A stretch of 64,000 nucleotides of DNA from Hyphomicrobiales bacterium (GTDB lineage: Bacteria > Pseudomonadota > Alphaproteobacteria > Rhizobiales > HXMU1428-3), in the NCBI GenBank assembly GCA_021775425.1, contig JAJFHX010000006.1, positions 1 through 64,000 of the forward strand, in the 5' to 3' direction. The position numbers and the translations under genes are program-made. The notes under the pieces are model-generated. The model had not been told where the DNA came from and made no database searches. It saw only the letters and a list, made by a program, of their open reading frames with translations. Shown piece after piece: positions 8,999 to 17,418 of this stretch. Every line of letters starts with the position of its first letter. Position 1 is the stretch's first letter.

Positions 8999-9838
8999 AT
9001 GAAAAAAATTCGTTTGCTATCTCAGCTTATGCTGTTAACCGCGGTGCTAACCATAACACCTGGCGGGATGAACTTATTTAATGTTGCTGGCTTGTTTGGT
9101 GATGTTGCCGTTGCGCAATCTGATGATCTGCCGTGGCAAAAGGCGCCTGATGACAGGGGGTACTTACCTGATAATGGCGGGCCTGATAATAGCGGCCCGG
9201 AGCGAATTACGCCTGATGCACAAAGGGATTATACCCCGCCAAGAGACTATACCCCACCGCGTAATACCGCTCCTGACCGGCGGTCTTATAACCGCAATGA
9301 CGGGCGCTACAATCAGGGTTACGACAGACGTGGTGATCGTGAAAATGTGACGGATCAGGAATATTCTTCAAATGAGATCAGCCGGGCGGGGCATGAATTT
9401 TTTGGCTCTGTTTCTGTTGGTATGGCCAAAGTTATTGAGCACGCTTTTAAGAGCAAGGGCCGGCCCAACGGGTATATTCTTGGCGAAGAAGCTGGCGGTG
9501 CTTTTATTGCCGGACTTCGCTATGGAGAAGGCACGCTTTATACAAAACAAGCCGGGCGGCGCAAAATTTACTGGCAGGGGCCTTCTATTGGCTATGACCT
9601 TGGAGCTTCCGGATCAAAGACCATGATCCTTGTTTATAACCTTTATTCACCTGAAGATGTTTACCGCACCTATGGCGGTGTTGCGGGTTCCGCTTATTTC
9701 ATCGGCGGTGTTGGTATTACCTTTTTAAAACGAGACCATGTCAGTCTTGCGCCAATTGTCGCTGGTGTGGGGCTTAGATTTGGGGCAAATGTTGGTTATC
9801 TGAAATTTACTCACAAACCAACCTGGAACCCGTTCTGA
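8999..9838 (+). CDS. eipA: EipA/DUF1134 envelope-integrity protein
   Basis: A periplasmic protein of the DUF1134 family; the Brucella member, EipA, supports envelope integrity. The 279-residue protein has a signal peptide (MKKIRLLSQLMLLTAVL), a low-complexity Asp/Pro/Arg/Tyr linker (about 45-120), then the conserved small beta-barrel domain with GYILGEEAGGAFIAGLRYGEG, the GPSIGYDLGASGSKTM region and a C-terminal GLRFGANVGYLKFT. The Pro/Arg linker makes it longer than the core domain. A clear AAAGAGG ribosome site lies 8 nt before the ATG. Confidence 0.88.
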   Translation: MKKIRLLSQLMLLTAVLTITPGGMNLFNVAGLFGDVAVAQSDDLPWQKAPDDRGYLPDNGGPDNSGPERITPDAQRDYTPPRDYTPPRNTAPDRRSYNRNDGRYNQGYDRRGDRENVTDQEYSSNEISRAGHEFFGSVSVGMAKVIEHAFKSKGRPNGYILGEEAGGAFIAGLRYGEGTLYTKQAGRRKIYWQGPSIGYDLGASGSKTMILVYNLYSPEDVYRTYGGVAGSAYFIGGVGITFLKRDHVSLAPIVAGVGLRFGANVGYLKFTHKPTWNPF

Positions 9839-9938
9839 TTTGAAAATTCATGGAGGTTTGCCAGATATTTATAACCAAAGCTGACTCAGGGCAAAATTGT
9901 AAAAATTGGCTATAAGTTGTCGGTTTTTTAATTTAGCT

Positions 9939-9965
9939 GTTGCCCTCATTGCCTTCGGGGGCAAC
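9939..9965 (+). terminator. Possible hairpin terminator downstream of eipA
   Basis: GTTGCCC (9939-9945) pairs with GGGCAAC (9959-9965). No U-tract follows, so this is a weak terminator call; it could also be a processing or mRNA-end hairpin. It is the only clear structure in the 271-nt gap before the next gene. Confidence 0.3.
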
Positions 9966-10109
9966 AATGGCGGCTGAGGAGTTTTCATTCGTGTGATTTT
10001 TCCTTAAAAATGACATAACGATATTCAACAAAGCAAAACAGAGATAACCAATTTTGTTGTATCTGGGTTTTGTCAGGTACTTAACTTTGGGCTGGACGAT
10101 TAATCAGGC

Positions 10110-11102
10110 ATGCTTATCCAATCCATCATGATTTTTTCACTGGGCATTTTTGTGACTGCCCTGATTGCTATTGCCGTTGCTCCATTGATCTGGGCACGGT
10201 CTGCCAATGTGACCAAACAGCAGCTGATTGCAACTTTACCACTCAACGAATTTGAAATCCGGGCCTCGCGAGACCAGTTACGGGCAGAGCATGCCATCAA
10301 AGCGCACCGACTTGAGAGCCGGTTAGAGCAGGCTGAACAAGCCAATGCCCGCCAGTTGATTGAGATTAACCGGCGTGAACTTAACATCCATGAACTCAAT
10401 AACCAGATTATTGATCTGAAGCAGGAACTGGCAGAAAAAAACAGCCAGAACATTGTGCTGCTACAGAATATTGACCGGAAAGTTCCCTTACTCGAAGATC
10501 GTTCCAACCGGTTGATGACTGTTCTGGTGGAGCGTGAACGCGAGATTGCCTCACTGAAACGACATGGTGTTTATGCTTATCAAAACGGGCAAGAGGAAGA
10601 TGGAGAAAATTATTACCATTTTCAGGATGACATCGAAATGATGCGGCATGAGCTTGAAGAAGAGGTTGAGGCTTCAGAAGCTCCCAAACGTACCATTATT
10701 GAGAACGCTGAAAGTATACATGAAGAGAATCTCGAGTTGCTTAATCAAACAGCGAAATACAGGGCGCGGTTGATTGAGCTTGAACAAAGAGAGCGCAGCG
10801 AAACTGATTTACTTCGAACGGAAATGCAAAACATTGCCATGACTTTAATGGCTGAGCAAACTGCCGCATATAGAAGCCAGTTCCATAATCTGCCGATGCT
10901 GGGTTCCTCAAAAGAGGATCATGAAAACCAGTTGCCACTTGATTTTGAGTTTGACGAGAAAAAACCGGTGTTCATTGAAAAAGCCGAACAAGCACAGGCT
11001 GAAAAAGCAATGAACCCAACCACCTTAAAAGATGGGGATGATGAGCCTGCGCCTGAGAACAGTTTGACGGCGCGGCTGGAGACCTTATTGAAGAAGAAGT
11101 AA
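10110..11102 (+). CDS. Membrane-anchored coiled-coil protein, unknown function
   Basis: 330 residues: one N-terminal transmembrane helix (about 3-29), then a long charged coiled coil (about 55-150, rich in Glu, Gln, Arg and Leu heptads), a second helical region (about 190-250) and an acidic disordered C-terminus. No catalytic motif is visible. It resembles the uncharacterised coiled-coil membrane proteins common in alphaproteobacteria; I cannot assign a named family. It is flanked by eipA and the DUF6476-like gene and might take part in envelope organisation, but that is speculation. Confidence 0.6.
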   Translation: MLIQSIMIFSLGIFVTALIAIAVAPLIWARSANVTKQQLIATLPLNEFEIRASRDQLRAEHAIKAHRLESRLEQAEQANARQLIEINRRELNIHELNNQIIDLKQELAEKNSQNIVLLQNIDRKVPLLEDRSNRLMTVLVEREREIASLKRHGVYAYQNGQEEDGENYYHFQDDIEMMRHELEEEVEASEAPKRTIIENAESIHEENLELLNQTAKYRARLIELEQRERSETDLLRTEMQNIAMTLMAEQTAAYRSQFHNLPMLGSSKEDHENQLPLDFEFDEKKPVFIEKAEQAQAEKAMNPTTLKDGDDEPAPENSLTARLETLLKKK

Positions 11103-11177
11103 CGGCATTTATCTACTTGCCTGAGCCGTTCGCCCTATTCCAGCTTGCGGATTTTGGGCAATTTGGATATTCACCCC

Positions 11178-11621
11178 TTACTTTATCAGTCTGATTTTTT
11201 TGCTGATTTTATTTGTGGTCTGGTCAAATAGCCAGAGTTCAGCCTGCCCCTGTTTTCTGACATGGAGAATAATCTGCTGCTGATTTGCGGTTAAGTGCTG
11301 GATTTTAAACCCATTTAGATTTATATCAGCTGCTGGTGGCAGGCTTAATATTGGATTGTTCACTGCTTCTATTTGTGTTTCAGCTTTGTTGCTGCCCCCC
11401 AGCAGAAGGATTTGTGTGACCTTGTAAATGAAGAAGCCAAAGCCAACTGCCAGTATGAGTGACATGACGATTATCAGGCCGACAAGGGCGCGGACTTTGC
11501 CGCTGTTCCAGACGCTTTCCATTTCGGCGGTAGTTTCAGTATCCGGGCTTTGATGCTCACCTGATATGGCGTTTTGTTCATTTGTAGGTTTGGTTGCTGC
11601 CATGGTTTTGATAAACCTCAT
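11178..11621 (-). CDS. DUF6476-like single-pass membrane protein
   Basis: 147 residues: a hydrophilic N-terminus, one transmembrane helix (about 47-70) and a C-terminal region (about 80-145) ending in a positively charged strand. Size, topology and position divergent from rluD and next to rpoH match the alphaproteobacterial DUF6476 family as I remember it; no function is established. A second in-frame ATG at 11603 has a GAGG element 12 nt upstream and could be the true start. Confidence 0.6.
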   Translation of the reverse strand: MRFIKTMAATKPTNEQNAISGEHQSPDTETTAEMESVWNSGKVRALVGLIIVMSLILAVGFGFFIYKVTQILLLGGSNKAETQIEAVNNPILSLPPAADINLNGFKIQHLTANQQQIILHVRKQGQAELWLFDQTTNKISKKIRLIK

Positions 11622-11714
11622 TTGCCGGTTGCTGATTGATCGACGGTTACCTGAATGTTGTCCGCCAACATTTTATTGCTGATTTAGCTCTGCTCTCTAA
11701 CATAAGATAACAAC

Positions 11715-12827
11715 ATGATAAATGACAAACCGACAGAACAATCAGCTGAACCAGAAACAGGGCCAGCTAACGAACAGAGGCAAGAGGATCCTGGTAAGCA
11801 GGATCAAGACTATTCGATGTATGTGCAGCTGACTGTCAGTGATGAGTATGCCGGGGAGCGACTTGATCGGTTCGTTAGTTCTTCGCTTGAGCATTTCACG
11901 CGCTCAAGAGTGAAAGAGCTGATTAAGACAGGGCATGTGGCGCGAGCTGAGAAAGTCATTCTTGAACCCAACTGCCGGGTCAAGCCGGGTGATTTATATG
12001 ATGTGGAGCTGCCGCCAGCGGCACCTGCTCAGCCAAAGGCTGAGAACATTCCACTTGCCATTCAATATGAAGATGAGCATCTGATTGTGATTGAAAAACC
12101 AGCCGGGCTTGTGGTGCACCCGGCAACGGGCCACTGGCACGGCACATTAGTTAATGCACTGCTCTATCATTGCGGGGACAGCCTTTCTGGTGTTGGCGGG
12201 GTGAAGCGCCCTGGCATTGTGCACCGGCTGGATAGGCAAACCTCAGGGTTGATGGTGGTTGCGAAAAATGACAGAGCGCATGTTGGCCTTTCAGAACAGT
12301 TTGCTGACCATGGCCGCGAAGGGCCATTAACCAGGGCTTATACAGCTTTGGTCTGGGGTGAGATTTTACCTGCCAAAGGAACGATTGAAAGTCAGATTGG
12401 TCGTTCGCCGAAAAATCCGCTGAAAATGGGTGTTTTGAAAGACGGCGGAAAATTTGCCATCACCCATTATGAAACGGTGGCGAAATATGGTGAGGCGGAA
12501 AATAAAGTGAAGCAGCTTGGCGGTGGAACTGGTGCCGTTTCAGAGGTCACCTGCCGGTTAGAAACCGGGCGGACGCATCAGATCAGGGTGCATCTGACCC
12601 ATCTTGGGCACCCGCTTATTGCCGACCCTTTATACGGCACCGGGTTTAAAAGTAAGGCTGATGGGCTGCCTCACGCGCTAAAACAGGCAATTGAGGCATT
12701 AAACAGGCAGGCCCTGCATGCAACTTTGCTTGGTTTCAGCCACCCTGTGACAGGTGAACACCTTGAATTTACTAGTGATTTACCAGACGACATGAAAAAA
12801 TTAGAAAATTTGCTTCAGGCCCTTTAA
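11715..12827 (+). CDS. rluD: Ribosomal large subunit pseudouridine synthase RluD
   Basis: Isomerises uridines in helix 69 of 23S rRNA. The 370-residue protein has a Gln/Glu-rich N-terminal extension (about 1-38), an S4 RNA-binding domain (about 47-100) and the RluA-type catalytic domain with Asp173 in HRLDRQTSGL, plus the GRTHQIRVHL motif near residue 285. The order S4 plus RluA domain and the location upstream of rpoH support RluD rather than RluC or RluA. Confidence 0.88.
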   Translation: MINDKPTEQSAEPETGPANEQRQEDPGKQDQDYSMYVQLTVSDEYAGERLDRFVSSSLEHFTRSRVKELIKTGHVARAEKVILEPNCRVKPGDLYDVELPPAAPAQPKAENIPLAIQYEDEHLIVIEKPAGLVVHPATGHWHGTLVNALLYHCGDSLSGVGGVKRPGIVHRLDRQTSGLMVVAKNDRAHVGLSEQFADHGREGPLTRAYTALVWGEILPAKGTIESQIGRSPKNPLKMGVLKDGGKFAITHYETVAKYGEAENKVKQLGGGTGAVSEVTCRLETGRTHQIRVHLTHLGHPLIADPLYGTGFKSKADGLPHALKQAIEALNRQALHATLLGFSHPVTGEHLEFTSDLPDDMKKLENLLQAL

Positions 12828-13015
12828 TGGCTGGAATTTATCCTTATATATAGAGTGACCTTGCAGAATATTCGCGCTTTGTTCTGGTGTGAACCTTTAG
12901 ATCTCGTGCGAACATATGGTTTTCAAGGTCGCAACGTATTTTACGTTACAATGCTATCGAATGTCGGGCCTTTAAACCCGATGATTTAATGGACTTTTTA
13001 GTGAGGGGTCAGGTT

Positions 13016-13882
13016 ATGGCAACAAATCTACCTACAATTACTGGTGGCCAGAGTGGCTTGCAGAAGTATCTGGCTGAAGTGCGCAAGTTTCCTATGCTTG
13101 AGCCACAGGAAGAATATATGCTGGCTAAGTGCTGGCGAGAGCATAATGACCGGGGTGCCGCGCAAAAGCTGGTGACGTCGCATTTGCGTCTTGTTGCCAA
13201 AATTGCCATGGGCTATCGCGGCTATGGTTTGCCAATTGGAGAGGTTGTCTCTGAGGGTAATGTGGGCCTTATGCAGGCGGTTAAAAAGTTTGACCCTGAG
13301 AAGGGGTTTCGACTTGCGACCTATGCTATGTGGTGGATTAAAGCTTCTATTCAGGAATATGTACTGCGCTCATGGAGCCTTGTTAAACTTGGCACGACCT
13401 CTTCACAGAAAAAACTGTTCTTTAACCTGAGACGGGTGAAAGCGCAGCTAAATGCCTATGAAGATGGTGACCTGAAACCCGATCAGATTTCAGAGATAGC
13501 GACACAGCTTGGTGTTTCTGAAGCTGATGTTGTTTCAATGAACCAACGCATGCAGGGCGATGCTTCGCTGAATGCGCCGCTTAGTAAAGAGAATGAAAGT
13601 GGTGAATGGCAGGACTGGCTTGTTGATGATGAGATTGACCAGGAAACCGCCCTTGGCGAAAGCCAGGAACTTGGTGAGCGGCTTGGCATGCTGAAGGATG
13701 CGATGTCTGTTCTTAATGAGCGTGAAGCGCAGATTTTTGAAGCGCGCCGGCTTTCAGAAAAACCCCTGACGCTGGAAGAGCTCAGCCAGGAATATGGTGT
13801 GAGCCGGGAACGCATTCGTCAGATTGAAGTGCGCGCTTTTGAAAAAGTGCAGGAAGCCGTCGTGGCAGCCGCTGCAGGTTAA
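13016..13882 (+). CDS. rpoH: RNA polymerase heat-shock sigma factor RpoH (sigma-32)
   Basis: Directs transcription of heat-shock genes. 288 residues with region 1.2 (LQKYLAEVRKFPMLEPQEEY), region 2 (LVTSHLRLVAKIAMGYRGYG; YAMWWIKASIQEYVLRSWSL), the RpoH-box-like segment after it (KLFFNLRRVKAQ) and region 4 (LNEREAQIFEARRL; YGVSRERIRQIEVRAFEKVQ). I start at 13016 (MATNLPTI), preceded by GAGGGG; an ATG 27 nt upstream is also in frame. An intrinsic terminator follows. Alphaproteobacteria often have two RpoH paralogs; only one is in this window. Confidence 0.95.
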   Translation: MATNLPTITGGQSGLQKYLAEVRKFPMLEPQEEYMLAKCWREHNDRGAAQKLVTSHLRLVAKIAMGYRGYGLPIGEVVSEGNVGLMQAVKKFDPEKGFRLATYAMWWIKASIQEYVLRSWSLVKLGTTSSQKKLFFNLRRVKAQLNAYEDGDLKPDQISEIATQLGVSEADVVSMNQRMQGDASLNAPLSKENESGEWQDWLVDDEIDQETALGESQELGERLGMLKDAMSVLNEREAQIFEARRLSEKPLTLEELSQEYGVSRERIRQIEVRAFEKVQEAVVAAAAG

Positions 13883-14492
13883 AGCGCTGTTGTTTCTCAA
13901 AACAGAATATAGTTTGATAAAGAATTATGATCGGGGTCTTTGGGCCCCGATTTTTTTTGAGTAGTTTTTTAGATGAAAATTTTATCGATAGATCGATAGA
14001 TTGTGTTGATGATCGTTGCTCAGCAGAGCTTTCTGCCAGAGGATTGAAATCTTTTACGTTTTTAACTGACGGTTGTTGAACGCGGAAAATACCCCAGAGA
14101 AAATCCTTTGTGGAAAATGGTGAGTTCTCTATGACAGTTTTTTGATATCCCGCCTTTGTTAAAGCTTTATTAATACAATCAGCCCAACCTTGAACACAGG
14201 TCCGCTCATGTGACCTACCGCGTCTGAACCTAATCTGGTGATGACGTTTCGCGCTTAGTTTTGCGTTTGATCGGCTCTTACAGGCCAGTCCTTTTGATGA
14301 ATGACTATGAGCTCTATCATACTCATTCAGGGAGATGGAATAAGATGGTGAGGAATGCTTTGATAAACCTTTCAAAGCCGCCTGCTTCAGGCGAGAAACA
14401 ACAACCCTTTCAACCTCATTTTTCCCAACTGCCCACTGGTTTGTCCGGAGCCAAATTAATCCTACGTCCTTCAATGATGCGTGCGCTAAACC
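13883..14492 (-). other. Unexplained long open frame on the minus strand in a gene-poor stretch
   Basis: Between the rpoH terminator and the acyltransferase gene there are about 840 nt without a recognised gene. A single minus-strand frame stays open across the stretch, from a stop near 14493-14495 through the rpoH terminator and into the antisense side of rpoH (next stop at 13782). It has only a TTG near 14474 as a possible start and no convincing ribosome site. The translated product (Ser/Lys/Arg rich) matches nothing I know, and true genes rarely read through a neighbour's terminator. A gene remnant or a chance frame are both possible. Confidence 0.2.
13929..13958 (+). terminator. Intrinsic terminator of rpoH
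   Basis: ATCGGGG (13930-13936) pairs with CCCCGAT (13945-13951) and is followed by eight Ts. It lies 48 nt after the rpoH stop. Confidence 0.92.
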
Positions 14493-14554
14493 TTAATCAT
14501 AAAGAGGTTTCGTCGCGCATACGTGATCGATTGTGCAATAAAATGGAGTGAACC

Positions 14555-14756
14555 ATGATGCAGCACCTCCCTCCCCTAGGCTTTAAAACTTTACTTAGGT
14601 GCATCAATTCTTACTTCGAGCTTATTTCTAAACGATTTTTCTGGATGATACATCCTCCACTACAGCCCCAGCTCTATCGGCCTCCTCGAAGGCCCTAGGC
14701 TAACTCATCCCGATATTACAGTTGAACCTGGCCAATTTCAGTTGGCCAGGTTTTGT
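14555..14756 (+). ncRNA. Candidate small RNA with pyrimidine-rich (anti-Shine-Dalgarno-like) segment
   Basis: A strong terminator ends at 14756 with no coding gene before it on this strand. Just upstream are CCTCCCTCCCC (14567-14577) and GGCCTCC tracts, and two hairpins: GCACCT 14563-14568 with AGGTGC 14597-14602, and GGCC-loop-GGCC around 14678-14693. Alphaproteobacterial sRNAs often expose CUCC-rich loops. A weak promoter-like pair lies near 14530-14555. The 5' end is a guess. Confidence 0.35.
14725..14756 (+). terminator. Strong intrinsic terminator
   Basis: A perfect 11-bp stem, AACCTGGCCAA (14725-14735) with TTGGCCAGGTT (14742-14752), has a 6-nt loop and a TTTTGTTTT tract. It sits 48 nt before the acyltransferase start, so it cannot end that gene; it must serve an upstream plus-strand transcript. 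Confidence 0.9.
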
Positions 14757-14804
14757 TTTGTATACGAACGATTTTGAAAGGATTTCTGGATAATCCTTTT
14801 ATTT

Positions 14805-16181
14805 ATGGAAACAGATGCAACATTGCCCTCTCAGCCACGCCAGCAGCTTCTGGCGCTTCAGCGCGTATATGGCCGCCCTCAGCATTTTTCTGAGGGTGAG
14901 ACAGGTGCTGAAAAGGCAGATAATAATTTTCGCACGCTTCGCATTCTGACAGCGCTTATGGTTGCGGCCACGCATTGCCTCTGGGTTATTTATGGCTTCG
15001 AGCCTGATGAGAAAGATGTGGTGCTGAATGTGCTGATGCAAGCGTCGCATTGTGGCATTTGTATCTTCTTCGGGCTTAGTGGATATCTGATTACGCAATC
15101 CCTGATGACGCGGCCTGATTTTCTACATTTTACGATTTCACGGATTTTACGGCTTTGTCCGCTGGTGATTTTTTCTGCTCTGCTGATGGGGTTTGTTGCC
15201 GGTCCGTTTTTTTCAACCGCTTCATTTGCTGACTATTATGGTGACTGGCGGCTCTGGGCTTATGTGCCGCTTAATGCTGTCACTTATTCAGACCTGGCAT
15301 TACCCGGTTTGTTTGAAACTGCTCCGGCGGGGAGTGAGATTAATGTGTCTCTCTGGACGCTTAAATATGAGGTGATGGGCTATATTGGCCTGGCTATGCT
15401 GGCAGCTGCCGGGCTGTTAACGCGGCGCTTTCTCTGGGTTATCGGGCTCATTGCGATTGGTTTTTTTTGTTATGTCAGCTATTTCACGACGCTTCGAGCT
15501 GAGATTGCCTTTATGCAGCATGGGCTTCGGTTTGGGTTCGCGTTTTTAATCGGTGCTCTACTTTATGGATACAGGGATATCATGCCGCTCAATATATGGG
15601 GGGTGTTGAGTTTTACCGGGCTTGCAATTGTGACCAACTCGACACCTTACATGGAGCCGTTTAGGATTATCGCGCTGACATATGCTGCACTCTGGATCGG
15701 AACAAAACCGATTTCATCATTGCTCTATATCAAACCGGCGGGTGATTATTCATATGGTATTTTCGTATTCCACTGGCCGATTGCGCAAATGGTTTTGCAG
15801 CTTAACCCGGGGATCAGCTATGGGGATTTGCTGCTTTATGTGATGCCGATGACTTTTGGCCTGGCGGTATTGAGCTGGAATTTGATTGAGCGCCCTGTTC
15901 TCGAAAGCCGGCCTTTGGTGACGGATTATCTGCGCCAGAAATTTGCCGCTATCTATCCATTGGCTGAACCGGGGATTGACTTTGGCCGCCGCGGACTTGA
16001 TGTGATGTCATCCTATCATGAGAATGAAGCAGTGGGGCGACCGCCTCGCCCACTTGAGCCACTTGGAGATGGTGCACGGCAGAACAGTGCGTCTGACCCT
16101 CTCTCTTCACGAGAGAATGAACTTGATTTACCTCCAAGTCTTCGGCCACAGGCGAGTGGTTATGTGCGGCGCGTGAAGTGA
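14805..16181 (+). CDS. Acyltransferase 3 family membrane protein (OafA/YrhL-like)
   Basis: 458 residues: a hydrophilic N-terminus, about ten transmembrane helices (roughly 40-370) and a soluble, Arg/Pro-rich C-terminal tail of about 85 residues. The family hallmark near the first helix, FRTLRILTALMVAATHCLW with its His, and the RILRLCPLVIFSALL region identify the Acyl_transf_3 fold, which moves acetyl or other acyl groups from cytoplasmic donors to sugars of surface polysaccharides. The substrate cannot be told from sequence. No glycan cluster is adjacent. The stop is followed by a small TAGAGAG/CTCTCTA hairpin (16193-16209). Confidence 0.85.
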   Translation: METDATLPSQPRQQLLALQRVYGRPQHFSEGETGAEKADNNFRTLRILTALMVAATHCLWVIYGFEPDEKDVVLNVLMQASHCGICIFFGLSGYLITQSLMTRPDFLHFTISRILRLCPLVIFSALLMGFVAGPFFSTASFADYYGDWRLWAYVPLNAVTYSDLALPGLFETAPAGSEINVSLWTLKYEVMGYIGLAMLAAAGLLTRRFLWVIGLIAIGFFCYVSYFTTLRAEIAFMQHGLRFGFAFLIGALLYGYRDIMPLNIWGVLSFTGLAIVTNSTPYMEPFRIIALTYAALWIGTKPISSLLYIKPAGDYSYGIFVFHWPIAQMVLQLNPGISYGDLLLYVMPMTFGLAVLSWNLIERPVLESRPLVTDYLRQKFAAIYPLAEPGIDFGRRGLDVMSSYHENEAVGRPPRPLEPLGDGARQNSASDPLSSRENELDLPPSLRPQASGYVRRVK

Positions 16182-16388
16182 GTGATTTTGAGTAGAGAGA
16201 AACTCTCTATTCGCAGCTCGATTTTTTATTAAGCTCTTTTTTTTTAGCTTTGTACCAATTCAAGCCTTTTGGTGATGTCTGTGCGAATGTCATGGCATGT
16301 TTCTACTAACAACAATCCCACTCTAATACTTAGTCAGTTGTGAAAGTTTTTCTTGACCTGCGTGCGAAATGCGTAGATACTTTACCAC

Positions 16389-16724
16389 ATGGCTAAGTAT
16401 TCTAACAAACTTGATATGACGTTCTCGGCTCTTGCCGATCCGACGAGGCGCGCGATCATCAGCAGATTGTGTGATGGACCAGCGTCCGTTGGCGAACTGT
16501 CTCAACCCTTTGACATAGCGCTGCCGACGCTGCTTAAGCATGTTCGCGTGCTCGAGAAATGCGGACTCGTCAGTTCTGAGAAAGCCGGTCGGGTTCGGAC
16601 ATGCCGGATTGAAACGAGTGTTTTACAAGAGAGCGACGAATGGCTCCGTCAACATATTTCACTGTGGGAAAATCGTCTTGACCGCATGGAACATCACATA
16701 AAAAATATGAAGAAGGATCAGTAA
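16389..16724 (+). CDS. ArsR-family winged-helix repressor
   Basis: 111 residues covering a complete ArsR/SdpR-type winged helix: FSALADPTRRAIISRLCDGPASVGELSQPFDIALPTLLKHVRVLEKCGLV. The CxC metal-site of classical ArsR is absent, and the C-terminal dimerisation helix resembles the subfamily that pairs with AHSA1 genes. It is followed 4 nt later by the AHSA1-type gene, the usual two-gene unit. An inverted repeat AATACTTAG (16325-16333) / CTAAGTATT (16393-16401) brackets the promoter and start codon. Confidence 0.88.
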   Translation: MAKYSNKLDMTFSALADPTRRAIISRLCDGPASVGELSQPFDIALPTLLKHVRVLEKCGLVSSEKAGRVRTCRIETSVLQESDEWLRQHISLWENRLDRMEHHIKNMKKDQ

Positions 16725-16728
16725 AAAT

Positions 16729-17232
16729 ATGGGCGATGCATTCAACAATTCAGAGTCTGCATGGAGCGACTGGCCGATTGACAGGGAGATTGTCATTACC
16801 CGTGTGATCGATGCGTCCCGCGATATTGTTTTTGCTGCATGGACGGACCCGGAGCAAATCCAAAAGTGGTTTGGGCCCGAGGGTTTTACAATCATGACTA
16901 AAGAGATTGATATCAAACCCGGCGGGGTTTGGCGTTTTGACATGGTTGCTCCGGACAGTACTTGCTACGACAGCCGAATGATTTTTCTCCGTATTGAGTC
17001 TTCAACTCTTTTGGAGGTTGAGCATGGTTCTGATCAGGATAATGACCCTGGAAAGTTTCGTATGCTCGTGACTTTTAATGAACAAAGCGATGGGAAAACC
17101 GTCCTCACGCTTCGTCAAATGCATCCGTCCAAAGAGCAACGTAATGCGAAGATCAGCTTTGGTGCTGTCGAGTATGGTGGGCAAACGCTGGAGAAACTGG
17201 CTCGCCACGTCGCGGCGGTTGGGCGAGAATAA
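16729..17232 (+). CDS. SRPBCC/AHSA1-domain protein
   Basis: 167 residues of the START-like AHSA1 fold: TRVIDASRDIVFAAWTDPEQIQKWFGPEGF, followed by GGVWRFDM and a C-terminal helix after GGQTLEKLARHV. Family members bind hydrophobic ligands; no enzymatic role is shown. Co-transcribed with the ArsR regulator 4 nt upstream, which probably represses the pair in response to an unknown ligand. Confidence 0.85.
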   Translation: MGDAFNNSESAWSDWPIDREIVITRVIDASRDIVFAAWTDPEQIQKWFGPEGFTIMTKEIDIKPGGVWRFDMVAPDSTCYDSRMIFLRIESSTLLEVEHGSDQDNDPGKFRMLVTFNEQSDGKTVLTLRQMHPSKEQRNAKISFGAVEYGGQTLEKLARHVAAVGRE

Positions 17233-17333
17233 ATTACCGCTAAGTTTAAGACCACTGCCAAGCGGCTTTATGCGGCAGAAATAAAATTAATTTTCCAAAA
17301 ACTGAAACCAAAAAGCAGATCCTGCGTATTTCT

Positions 17334-17394
17334 ATATGAGAACAATATTTATTGTCTCAGCACCTAGGAGTGTATTTCCTCCGGTGTCTCATAT
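17334..17394 (+). promoter_or_regulatory. Structured leader with two alternative folds before the DUF4394 gene
   Basis: Outer stem ATATGAGA (17334-17341) with TCTCATAT (17387-17394) encloses hairpin ACAATA-TT-TATTGT (17342-17355) and hairpin CACC-ta-GGAG / CTCC-GGTG (17361-17386), a three-way junction 24 nt before the ATG. TGAGA (17337-17341) can instead pair with CTCA (17356-17359), extending the first hairpin and breaking the outer stem. Could be an RNA switch or a DNA operator; not matched to a known class. Confidence 0.4.
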
Positions 17395-17418
17395 GTTAAT
17401 GAAACAAAGGATTTTCAA

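Noticed and set aside
14555..14756. 6S, SRP, tmRNA or RNase P RNA
   Set aside because: None of the conserved sequence blocks of these RNAs could be found.
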